Positions 1 to 21,044 of a stretch of DNA of 64,000 bases are shown here, piece by piece. The notes beneath the pieces were generated by a model. It worked only from the letters and a program-made list of their open reading frames with translations, did not search any database and was not told the origin of the DNA. The DNA comes from Otis tarda. Its lineage: Eukaryota > Chordata > Aves > Otidiformes > Otididae. Within the stretch, counting starts at the first letter, position 1; every line of letters starts with the position of its first letter. The translations under genes were made by a program, and so were the position numbers. The stretch spans positions 22,297,115-22,361,114 of the forward strand of contig CM048556.1 in assembly GCA_026413225.1 (NCBI GenBank), read 5' to 3'.

Positions 1-3000
1 TTTAACTGTGCAGACACTCATGCGTTACTACCAGCAGTAACCAGAAAGCAGTGGTTGGAGGAATGAAGGAGAGGGAAGGCTTTTGGGGAAAAGAAAAGAA
101 AAAAAAAAAAAAAAAAAAAACCCACCAAAACCCCAACAGAAAACTTAATGCTATATGGATTTAGGATGAACTTTACTAAGGTGGCTTTGCTGGCTGGGGG
201 GAATTTTGTTCTGCCTGGATGGAAGGAATGTCTAAAAGTGTTGAGCAGTGTGCTAGTCAAAGTGAGTTGCTTACTGTAATGTTACGTTTGCAGTCCTTTT
301 TTGTTATTATATTGGAGAAAAAAACTGTAGGTAATACTGGAGCATACCCTGCCTCCTTTGATTTTAAGTGATTTCTGAGAAATTCAGAAATAGTGCTTAT
401 GTCTTCATGTCACTCTAGCTTTAAGAACAGGTCCAAACTTTTGAGTGATTTCTGTTGTGGTGTTGTGCTTCTGCCCCGTGAGTTCTGAGTAGGTTTGGCA
501 CCTCTGGTTAAGTCTGCCACGAGGATTTTTGCTGCTTCAGCTGAGGTGGTGACAGCAAAAACCATTGCCCTAGGAGAGCCGAGGTGGAAGAGCGAAGGAG
601 TGTGTCAGAGGATTTGTTGCTGTTCTCTGCAGGTGCAGACAGAGTCTGTCTCTGCACTCTTTTGAAATCATTGGTTTTATTTGGATCAAACTTGGAAGCG
701 TTTCTGTGCAGCTTCTCCTGGCTTCAGCAAGATTTGTGTGGTCTGACGTTTTGATTTAAAACCAGCATTGCCTGAACTCCTGTGAAACGTGAGGCGCCGC
801 ATCCCGCGCGGTAGCTGTAACTCTGTACTTTGGTGTCTGTCCCTTGACTTGCTGTCTTGGGTCACTTTCTCGAATAGCTACTCAAAATTGTAAATATCCT
901 TGGGACCCAGTCAGGTAAAGCTGGCTGTCTGCGCTGTTGCGTTCAGCGTGGTGCTTAACTTGGGCCTCAGTGCTGTTTGCCGGTTACTGGTTACCAGTTT
1001 GCTCCCTTGTGCTGCCTTCAGCACAGGTCAGCCCTGAGCTGTTGTAGAAAGGCTGTTACCCGTGCAGAAGGGAACAAACGAGTTACGCTTGCACTAACTA
1101 CCGCGTTTGTCGTTCTTAGGCACTCCAAATACACAAATTACGTTGTGGTTTGCTGTGCATTTAATTTATTGTTCTTCCTGCAGGGATGTGTGTTCAGCAG
1201 TTTGTTGCGCATCCCCGTGCTACTTGTTTGGTGTTTTGCCCATTGTCGCTTATTTTTCCTGGTAAGACTTGGGAGAGAGGATTTTGCCTTGGAATTAGGA
1301 TGAAGTGATTAAAATTCCAACTCCCTCTGAACTAGACAGCGTTCTTACTAATGTGTCACTGGATGAAAGAGAAAGACGTGTCAGAAGTGAAGAGCCTTAG
1401 ACTTCCAGTACTCTTTCTCCTTTTTACTGGATTAGACTGTTTTTGCCCTTATCTCCTTTGGAATGAGTACCAAACTCTCTGTCCACGCCTCACCTTGAAC
1501 AACTTGAGGTTTTCTCTTTGGAAGCAGAGGCCCTTGTCCATGTCTCCCCAGTATTGCTGCTTTAAGATCTTGATTCCAGCGGTTTTAACGTGGGGCTTCA
1601 GATAAGTGTTTTTGTATGTTCTTCTGCTTTTTTAAAAAAACAAACCACCCAAAACACACCATAACAATCAAACAAAGCCGCGTAACAGAACCTTTTATTT
1701 ACGTTTATTTTAAATTCCTGAGTTCCTTTTAGAAAAGTATCTAAAATATGTTGGGTGCATACATGAACGTACAGGTCTACTCAGCCAAACAAGTCCTGGG
1801 TTTTTTTGTGGGGTGAGGAGGAGAATGAATCTGTGTCGCTCAGGTGGACTCCTGTGTTGCTGCTACATCCCTGCCCTGCACAGTTTTATTTCCCAAGCAG
1901 GTTGTGCTGCCTTCACCTTGGTGTTACATTGTCTCCTGCTTGAACAAACTGAGTTTCACCAAACGAGGGTGTGGTTCTGCTGGAAGCTAGGGCATTCTAC
2001 CAATACGGCATCACGACAAATGGCGCATCTCGTGCCTGCAGTCTGGGGGAGGCGTTACCTCCCTGCTCCGTATCGCCCATTTGTACGCTTCCACAGCCGC
2101 GCAGGAGTTTGCCTGCGATCCATCTTTCCTTTGCCAGCAACGCTCTGCGTGACTTAGAAACAGTTAGCTCTGTTGCTTTAAATAATGTATGGATGACTTC
2201 CCAGAAACGTTTCCTGATTGTCTGGCTTGTTTGGGTAGCGGTACCGGTTTGCGCTAGCAGAAGGTAGCCCTTACGGTGTTCTGGGTGACGTTTGTCTCGC
2301 TGTGCACAATCTCTGGGGAGGGGAGCTCCTTCAGAACCCTGCTTTAAGATGACGTTGCCATCAGCAGCCGACGTCGCCGCTGACTGCCAGTGCCAGAGCA
2401 GAGTGATCCAAAGGGAAAACCTACCTGCTTCTCTGACACTTGGATGCAGAATGCGACCTTTCAGGTTAAATTGCTTTTGGTGGCGGAGGCTTAAAACCAC
2501 TGAGTTCTTATTGAATATCGGCTCGCGGCTCCCTCTCTAAAATGAGGTGTGGGCACAGAAATCCGTCTGCTCAGTTGCCAGGGTGGAGGGGAAAAGCCTT
2601 TCTGCGGTGTTCTCAGCACCCCTGTGCAGCGTACGCATGCTACGACCCTTGAGTTGTCCCTCCGGGTGCCTTTGGTTGTCTCTCAGACTCGGGGCCGTGT
2701 CAGGAGGTTAAGCTACTGCCGTGACTTGGTGACTGGATCGTTGGTGCTTTGTTCAGCAGGATTAGGCCTTTTTGTGTTTCTGTCATTTCAAGACCTGCAC
2801 AGTATTGTTTCGCTGTTGCTTTCCACGACACTATATTGTTGGTTTTGGTATTTCTGTTCAACAGTAGCGTTGAGATTTGAGATTAGAACAGCGTAAGCGC
2901 AGTAATAAACCTGAAAATCAGCTCTCTGAAGTCTGATATATAAAGGGAAGGAAATTGAATGTATTACATGTTTTGTAGAAGAACTTAGCCGCCTTTTTAG

Positions 3001-6000
3001 CACTTTATGGAGGCCTATCTTATAAACCCAAATGGTTTTAAACATATTTCGCTATCTTGTGTCTCTTTCTCCTTGCATTGATTTCTGTAACTGAAAGGTT
3101 TGAAATCAGTGTGACGTCTGCCGTTTTTGGTGCCGCTGTAGCTACTGGTACCAAGTGCTGTGAAAGATGTATAACAAACCAAGCACGTGTCTTAAAAACC
3201 AAGGTCATTTTACTTTCAGTTTTATTTACTCATGTAGTAGTTACAGAGCTGTCTGCAGCCTGAATTCTCTGATCTATAGATTTACTAGCGCAAATACTCC
3301 GCGTGATTAGGATCTTAAATTCTCGGGCAGTACTGGGCAAAAGGCTGATAGGTGCCCCAATGTTTACTTTCTGAATTTTGTATCAGGCCTTGTAACTGTC
3401 TAAATAACAAAAGAAAATATTCAAGGCGTAACCTTTTGCCATTTGAACAGAACGTGCTTCGGACCCAGAGTGCTGAGCTGTAGGGACAAAGTGCAAGGTA
3501 AAGCTTAGGCAGCAATCAGGTATTTGTTACACCCCAAAGACTTCGGCTGACTCGTAAACTGGCAGTCGTGTGCGTGCTTAACGGCGTGCCTGAGTACATT
3601 TTTTCCAGTGCTTGTTGGATTAAGTTAACCTGACAAATCAAACAGCCTTAGAGGATAAAACTACCAGAAGTAAAATTCTGCATGTTTTTAAACAGAGCAG
3701 AGTGGGTTCTCTTTCAGAAGACGGCCTGGACGTGTGACGCTGTGCTGCCCCGGCCTCTGCTGCGGCGGTTGTGCCGCGGTGGCTTACGGAGGGTGGCACT
3801 GCGTGGGGGGAGCCTCCGCTGAGAGGGGACTTTTGGTTCTTAATACTGCGTCCGGGAAAACGCGCACTTCTCTTTGTGAGGCTGGTGTTTCCAGTGCTTC
3901 AGCGGATGGTGAGCAGTGCTCCAGAAGAACAAGCTGTGCCAGTGTGTTTTGAGAAGTTTGCTTGTAAGTGTGTTGAACCCTTCCCCAAAGTGACTTAAAA
4001 AGGGAAAGTCAATCTGATGCTGTAAAATCAAACCAGAATTCCTCTCTTTTTTTTATAAGTTGCCTCTCAGTGCTCTGAAAACTTGAGTTGCGCTTACCTA
4101 ATTGAGTTTAATGAAGTTTTAAGTGAGACCATCTCTTGCCAATAGACCTGTCAGCTGAAAAATGAGTCCTCTGCCCGACTACAGCAGGCTGACAGCCTGG
4201 GAAGCAGGGAGCCCTGCTTGTGTGGAAACAGTTCCAGCGGTCAAACAGGTGTTACCATTTTCACCATTTTCGTCCTGGGTAGAAACGTGATTAGAAGCAC
4301 GGAAAGAGCTGGGTGGAACAACTTCTTCCTGAAGCAGAGCAGGATTTTTCTCCCTCAACTTAAAATATGTGATTTGCCCTAAGGAGGCTGTTGGCCTCTT
4401 TTTTTGTTTGATGGTTTTACTGCTGCTTTTTTGGTCTGAACTGTAAAATAAATCCAGGGAGAGAGCACTTTGCTTTCTCTGGTTTATTGGATCTGAGTGG
4501 TTGTAATGCTCGTTCGCCCGTGCAGAAACGCAGCACGATACGCTTGTGGGGTCTCTCATAAAAGATAGCACGGCACATTCAGGAATACTTGTGTTCACGT
4601 TTCTCAGCATTCATTTATTTTGTCAGGAACAAATTAGCTTTTGCATGTTTTTCTTTGCATGTGGCTCTGTGTAAAGCTTGGTATGAAAAAAAGCTTCTGT
4701 ATAACTGAAGAGACTGAATTGCTGCTGCTTGAAAAAGATGGGTCTGGCCAGGGGCAGGGCGTGCCGCTGTAGGGTCGTGAGCGGCCCGTCAGGAGGTAAC
4801 GGAGCATAATTACCTTCTGCCTGTGCCCGATCCCTCAGGAGCCAGGCAACACCAAGAGTAAATACAGGCGACGTTTTCAGAGCGAGTGGAGGGGGGTGGT
4901 GGTTCCCCCCGAGCGTCGGTGCCTTGTGGGACTCGCTGCAGCGGGGTGCTGTGGGTGCTGAAAGCAGATAGGAATTCCAAAAAGGGATTAGATGGCCTCG
5001 CTGAAAATAGGTGGCTTTGAGAGCTGCTGCATCCAGAGATGTTCGATCTGATAGCATCAGGCTGCAAAATCGTAGGACTCCAGGAGAGCTTTCTGCGGAG
5101 GTACAGCTTTTGGACGGGTTGTTTCTGTGCCTGTCCTTACCTGGAGACAGGACGGGAGACAGAGGCATAGGCTGGGTGGGCGCTTTGGTGCCAGCACGGT
5201 GTTTTAAATATCCCAGTGGTTTGTATGTTTTATTTTAGCCAAACACTGCTGTAGTGGATAGGACACCCGAGTCCCATAGTATGTTTCTATATCTTTTGAA
5301 CATGAGGAGTTTTCAGAAATGGATGGGATAATTACTGAAATATCTGATTTGTGAGTTTTGTTTGGAAAGAGTATGGTACGCATGGAATACGAGATGTCTG
5401 TGAGAACAAGTGGCTGAACAGAAAGACTTGATGTATCTTGCTGCGGGAGTGTCAAAAGTTACGGCCAGAAGAGAGAGCAAGAGGCAACTGAAGCGCATGC
5501 AGACACTCTGAAATGTTAAAAGCATCCTTATGATCTCTCTATGTCAAATACTGGATTTTACCCTGATAAAGGCGGAATATTCGGTGTGAGGACAGGTGCT
5601 GGGAGCGGCTTAAATCAGTTGCACCGAGTGTGACATGCAAGAATTAAAAGCTGTTTAACTTTTATATGTAGACAACACTGTTGTGTTTGGTTTTTTTTTT
5701 TTTCCCCCTTCACAAAAGTTAAGTGTGTTGCTAAATAGCACAAATGTTAAAATACAGGGTGCTTTTCTTTCTGTTGGGGTTTTTTGACTTTAAAAATGCA
5801 AATGTGGGATATGTAAGTAAAATACTTGAGTTGCTTTCCATTCGGGCACCTCTACCCTTTGACCTTTCTTGAGAGAAATTTTCTGCTTAGGAAGCACGGT
5901 TAAGATGCTTCCTTACACACAGCCAGGTGTAAGTAATCCGAGACTATAAGGTGATTAAACCTGTCTGTGTGTAGGGCTAATCCTGTATGTATATACAGAG

Positions 6001-6684
6001 CAATGCTAGGTGTATGAGAACTGTCAAAAACTCGGGTTTTAGGAGAACTTATTTAATGTAATGACTAAAAAAAAAAAAAGGAAAAGTAACATCTAGCACT
6101 TCCTGACTGTCTGAAGACTTCTGAATGTTCCAGTGAAATGGTTTATCCCTGAGATCTGTGAGTAGAGTCCTTACTATTCGTTCCGTGTCTCGGAGCGCTG
6201 CTGTTAGAAGGTAGGAGATGGCTGTTGCCTGCAGTGCGATACCTCCCACAGAGCTGTGGGGGTTTTAACAGAAAATTCAACAGTTGGGCTTCTCAAAGTA
6301 GACCACCTTGAATCTCCAGTGAGAGCCACCTCCTCAGCCTTGCTGTCTGTGTCCTGAGATGGTTTTGGGGGGAGGAGTGGAGGGGCGGCAGTGACCCGTG
6401 GTGGTGAGTGTTCCAACAGCTTAGCTGTCAGTAGCATTCCGACAGCCCGGCCCTGACCCTTGCTTGGCGGAGGCTCTGCGCTTTCTCTGGGAAGCCATCT
6501 GTAAGGGAACTTCACTACTGTGGTAGGAAACTTTGTTGCTGAGTCACAGTATACAAATTAAACTTTATTTTTTTCCCGTTTTTAATTTGGATAGCTTTTC
6601 TGTTGCTTACTGTTAGGTATACTTTAGTAAATGCTGCTTTGAGTTAATGAGCATTTTTGCTGTCTCCTCTCAATCCTTGCAAAG
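1..6684 (+). other. Partial first intron of the SLAIN-like gene
   Basis: This AT-rich stretch ends in a 3' splice site directly before the first SLAIN exon in the window. I see no exon, CpG island or clear transposon in it. It contains several A or T homopolymers, for example around 5,690-5,704 and 6,067-6,079. The GC-rich first coding exon expected for a SLAIN gene is not here and should lie upstream of the window. Confidence 0.7.
99..120 (+). repeat. Poly-A tract, 22 nt
   Basis: An uninterrupted A run follows an A/G-rich lead. It is a simple homopolymer with no recognisable retroposon body attached. Confidence 0.9.
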
Positions 6685-16170
<9,486 letters not shown>

Positions 16171-17185
16171 CCCCTGGATGCTGACGCACTGCCGAACCCC
16201 TCTGCGGAGCTGACCCCCAGCTGGCTGGGTGAGAAACGGACCTCCAGCCCCACCACAGAGGGCTGTACATAGCTCCTCTGCTCTTCATAACCCTGCCGCG
16301 AGCCTGACCTCCTCCGGGTGGAACAGACAACGGCTTACTGCGTCCCCGCTGTCCAAAACATTCCTGAACTACAGGTCTTCACGTGAAGACTGGAAATAGC
16401 CTTATTTCATCGCAGCCTCTACTCGCAGCCCCTCGGAAGGCTCGTCACAACCACCTCCCGAGGACGCGTGCTTAGAAAGGCGGCAGGTTGCGCTCCTGGT
16501 GCCAGGGAGCGGCTGTGAGCTGGAGCTGTGGGGCGGTGCACCACGGTGGCTGGGAGAGCAGAACTCGTGCTGTAGGTGTTAGACGTGAGACTTTTACAAT
16601 TCAGCCTGATGTACTCTATTTGTCTGAAACTCAACTGTTCGTTGGTTTGTTTTTTTTTTTTTGTTTTTTTTTTTTTACACTTCTGTATAGAATGTATTTC
16701 TGATACTTTTTATTGTTTGTTCTAGAGGATGGAGCAGGTTTTTATAACTGTAGTACACTTCAAGCTGTTGTATTCCTGTGTGTGCGTCGCGGTTGGGGAG
16801 CAGTACACAATATTTGTGTGGGTTTGGGGACAGGAGCTGCCATTCACAAACCGCTGTTGATCAGCATCTTCACCTCTCAGCAGAGGACGCTAACAAACAC
16901 CAGGTAAAAGTAAACTTTTTAAAACAAACAGCCCTCCCTGACTGAGCTGACTTGAAGTGTTGCCCCTTCTCTCTCAGCTGGCCCTAACCTGCCCCCATTT
17001 TTGTAGAAGAGTTTTCTACTGTCTCTCTTTGCCATGAAGGATTCGGTGTCAGTCCTTCTCCTCAGCGAGGGCGGGATGCTGTGGATACAGTCCTAGTACA
17101 GAAAACGTGCACTAGCAGTGTTCTCCCTGCCATCAATGTGATTTTGATAGTGTAGTCTAATAAAATGTTACGGTGCTGAAATAGA
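16171..17185 (+). other. SLAIN-like 3'UTR (predicted)
   Basis: It runs from the stop to about 20 nt past the first good AATAAA (17159-17164). It includes a T-rich stretch at about 16,649-16,676. A second AATAAA at 18677-18682 could serve a longer transcript. Confidence 0.6.
17159..17164 (+). terminator. Polyadenylation signal AATAAA, SLAIN-like gene
   Basis: This is the first canonical hexamer after the stop codon, about 1 kb downstream of it. A moderately G/T-rich stretch follows. Confidence 0.6.
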
Positions 17186-19054
17186 TCTGCTTTATTCAAA
17201 GTCAGCCTGACTTCCGCGTGGTTTTTGTGCAGGGATGAGGGTTTGCGTGACCGGCGCAGCCCTGCAGGGCTCCTACACTGCACGCACTGGTATTTACTGT
17301 TAATTTCCTCGGTTTCACCAGCATGAGGTGGTGTCAGCAAAGGAAAGTGTAACGCACAGCACAGGGTTCCTGGCTTGTCCGGGAGAGCAGCCACGGGTGC
17401 CTAAGCAGAACAAAATCTGGGGAGCAGCCCTTGCCCAGAGGCAGCGCTGGCTTTACGCAGACAGGCTTCTTGCTGCAGCTTTACAGCACTGTCCTGTTAA
17501 GGCTTTTCCTTTACGGACAAGGTTGTTAATATTAATTGATAATTAAGAGCTAGAACCTGGTCCCATGGAACGTACCTGCCCAGCACACAGGAAGATAAAG
17601 GGCCAGCACTGTTCAGTTTGGTTTCTCTAGTGTTTGGGAGTTCTCCCGGCTTTGTGCTCAGCACACCAAAGGGCAGGGCAGGGCAGGCCTGCGTGTTCCA
17701 GGCCCTGCGGTTCATAGAATCACAGAGTGGTTAGAGGTGGAAGGGACCTTCAAAGCCCACCCAGTCCAACCCCCGCAGGAGCAGGGACATCTCCAACCGG
17801 ATCAGATTGCTCACAGCCTCACCCAGCCTGGCCTGGAACATTTCCAGGAATGGGGCATCCACCGCCTCTCTGGGCAACCTGGGACAGTGTTGTATAACTC
17901 ACAGTGTAAAAAATGTTTTCCTAATATCCAATCTAAATCTACCCCCCTCTATTTTAAAACCATTACCCCTCGTCCTGTCACAACAGGCCCCACTGAACAG
18001 CCTCTCCCCTCTTTCTTGTAGGCCCCCTTGAGGTACTGGAACAGGCTCCCAAGCTGAGACAGCTGCTGCCATTTAATGGATACTGCACAGGTTTTAATGC
18101 CAGGTACAGAACAAAAACTTCCTGAGAAAGTCATGTTTCAACAGTTTAAGGTTCTATTCTGTTAAACCCTATCAGGCACGTGACGCTGGTTCTGTGAGGA
18201 ATTGCACAAAACCCAGCTCTGAAATACCGAGCACACCCATGAGAGACTGATTTAGGTTTTATCCTTTCATTTTCCTACACCATTCTCATACCCAGGGACT
18301 TCAGATTTTTATGTTTATGCGCTAGCAGAGAGCATTAGCACACAGCTTTGCCTCGACCCAAGGTACCAACCAACTGAACTCACGCCGTTCTGCACGTTTA
18401 AGAGGAAATCCAACTCCCGCACAGTGACACAGAAGCCTGCTTCAAAACGCAATACTGCAGCAGCAGCTACCAGGCCTGAGGTGGGTGAGGGGCTGCAAGG
18501 CTCTTACAGAGGCGCTGGTGCCAGACAGCGAGCGGAGATCTGGCTGTAGGGTGAACTCCTCCAGAAAAGGGGGGCTCTTCCCAGCTCTGCCGAGAGAAGA
18601 GGAAAGGCAGCCATTGCTCCAGGTTTCCCTCAGGACGGGGGGGTTTAAATAGCTGAAAACTGCCTTTTAAAATTAAAATAAAAAAAAAAGTCTGCACAGA
18701 CTTAACATTTACCTTCCAAGTAACACCACCGCTGCACTGCCTGCGTCACTCTTCCCTGCGTGTTCTCTGCACCTGCGAGCGGGCACAGCGTCCCCAGCAT
18801 CCCTGTGTCCCAGGGCCCCGCACTCCCAGTTCCTGACAGGGAGGAGCAGATCCGTCCCACCACCGCCTGCGTCAAAACCCCTCCACAGCCGAGCGGCGTT
18901 ACGCAGCCACCGTGGAAACGCGCGCACAGCAGGACGTCTCCGAGCAGCCGCGCAGGGCAACGCTAAGCCTGGAGCCGCAGCATCGCGCACAGGTGGCAGC
19001 GGCTCCTACCCAGCGCCGCCACCCAGGCCCCAGCCCCCTTTCACGCACCTGGAA
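17186..19054. other. Intergenic gap between convergent SLAIN-like and VAMP7 genes
   Basis: About 1.9 kb separates the two predicted 3' ends. A CR1 fragment occupies the middle. I recognise nothing else here. Confidence 0.6.
17712..18045 (-). mobile_element. Truncated CR1 LINE, 3' end fragment
   Basis: The left edge carries the CR1 terminal motif TAGAATCACAGAGTGG and GGAAGGGACCTTCAAAG. The standard CR1 body follows to GGCCCCCTTGAGGTACTGGA. The terminal repeat on the left places the element on the minus strand. It is the least degraded of the four copies at its 3' end. Confidence 0.93.
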
Positions 19055-20975
19055 CTCCTCCTGTACAGTCATTTTATTTAAATCAATTAACTCTGTTTTT
19101 ACACTAATGCCTCAGTGCATCCTTTAAAAGGAAAGGAAGTTATTTTCTTTAAAAAGTATTTGTACATAAGACAACAAATCATAGAAATGAACACAGTAAC
19201 ATCAGCAATCCCTAAAACATGCACAGGTGCACGCGGAACCGCGGGGGCTGGAAGAGCAGGAGGGAAGAGGACGGAAATCTTTCTCCGAGCTTTACATTCG
19301 ATTAACAGAAAGAGCGAGAGAGACAGCAGCAACCACGGCGCCGAGCAGAGCCACCGCCGCTTTCTGGGCAGCCGGATCAATGGCCTTCAGTCCAATTTCA
19401 GCCTCGCAGAAGGCAAATCCAAGTGATAGGGGGTTACAGGAGAACTCTGGAGAGCCCCGGGGTGTGTCACACCCAGCAAAGCACGCGGCGGAGCGGCAGT
19501 TCCGCGTCGCTGCCCTGCCTGCGCCCAGCCTGCGGCACGGGGCACCCCCGGCGCCAGCCGAGCACGCGAGCTGTCGCCAAATTAGGCCTCCCCTTCCCAG
19601 ACCATGACAGCTTCCCCAGGCCAAGACGACGCAGTTCCCTTCGCAGAGCACCTGATGCTTTTGTGAGATTTCAGTCGTTTCCATTTCTTCCCTTGGAAAC
19701 GAGCCCGTACAACCCCAGACAGAAGTCCCTGCGCCCTCACACCGGCGCCAAGCGCTTTGGCTCCAGCCAGCCAGGCCTGGCGAGTCCCCCGTCCAGCGGT
19801 CACCGCGCCCAGCCGCGGCCCCCGTCCGACCGCAGCGCACCATCGCCGTACCTGAGCCGACATTTGGTTATTAGCCTCGCGTTTGTTTTGTTGGTTTGGT
19901 TTTTTCCTTCTCAGAGGAGCACACGTTATTAAATCCTCAGAAAAAGCCTTTCTTCTTCAGACCACAGAGAAAGTAACCCCCCCTCAACCCCACCCTTCCG
20001 TCCCTTCGCTGCCCTCGCCCTCCAGCGCGCCCCTCCAGAGCAGAAGCACAAGCAGCAGACGCCCGACGCCTTACCAAGCCAGATCCACAGATTGGCCCCA
20101 GTTTCACCTCAGGAGGTGATACCATTAGTATCCATTTTAGTCCACCCTCAAGAGAAGAGCAGGAGAAATAACGTGGGAAAGCAGACACAGTACTGCAACC
20201 TGAACTACGCGCAGCCGCCGCCTCTGCCGTTACTGGTTCAGCCACTAATTAAGGGGGGAGCTGAGGCAGAAGTGAGGATGAAGAGACAGCCGCTGCGAAA
20301 CGCTGAGGTGACCCAACGCCCTCTCCTACCACCGCAGGGAGGCCTCCAGGAGACCTCACGCAGAAGCAGCAGCTGCAGCTCAGAGTGCCGAACGCCCTCG
20401 CCCAGAAGCCACCACCATCACCGCCGCAGCCTCCCCGCGTGGGAACGCCACCGGGCCACCTGAAGCCCGACGCGCAGGGAGAGGCGCTGGCACCGCCAAG
20501 ATTTGTAGAACACAGAAGCTCACCTACACCCCTCTCATCTCAGCCCCCCGGCCGACCCCCCAGCCCCGTCCCCGCGGGCAGGACGGGTGCCAGCAGCGCT
20601 GCTCTCCACTTGCACGCTCACAGGGAAGCGCAGCGCTACACGGACACGCGGGCGAGCACGCACACAGCCCCTCAGAGCGGGACGTTCCACCCACCCAGCT
20701 GAGGAGGTGGGAGTTGGGACAGAAAAAGAAACAAAAAAAAAAACAAAAAAATCCCTTCAAGTACTTTAAACCAGCCCGTTCTTGAGGTTACGGCTGCACG
20801 GAAGCAGCGACCAGCCGGGCCTGTTCGGGGCGATAAGGCAAAAAAGTCTCAAGTCCTGGAGGGATGGAAGAATGAGAAGGTGTCAGTAGTGAAGGATTAG
20901 GAGTTATTCGGTAAAGTTGCTTCTTCTCGCTCCTGTGAGTCTCATCTCCACGCGACCGGAACCAGCTGCTTCCAG
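19055..20975 (-). other. VAMP7: VAMP7 3'UTR (predicted)
   Basis: It runs from the TAG stop down to just past the AATAAA on the minus strand at 19073-19078. Several long open frames occur on both strands because it is GC-rich. None resembles a known protein. Confidence 0.65.
19073..19078 (-). terminator. VAMP7: Polyadenylation signal AATAAA, VAMP7
   Basis: A canonical hexamer on the minus strand about 1.9 kb after the stop, followed within about 30 nt by a GGTGCGTG stretch. Confidence 0.65.
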
Positions 20976-21044
20976 CTACTTGTGCACACAGCTCGGCCAC
21001 GCCAGCCCCCCACAGGCCACCGACACAATGATGTAGAGGATGAC
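20976..21044 (-). CDS. VAMP7: VAMP7 coding exon 7: transmembrane end and luminal tail
   Basis: It encodes VILYIIVSVACGGLAWPSCVHK and TAG. The acceptor is CCGCAG. Confidence 0.95.
   Translation of the reverse strand, partial: VILYIIVSVACGGLAWPSCVHK

Noticed and set aside
19227-20702. Multiple open frames of 100-180 residues on both strands
   Set aside because: They fall in the VAMP7 3'UTR, show no family resemblance and are biased in composition.
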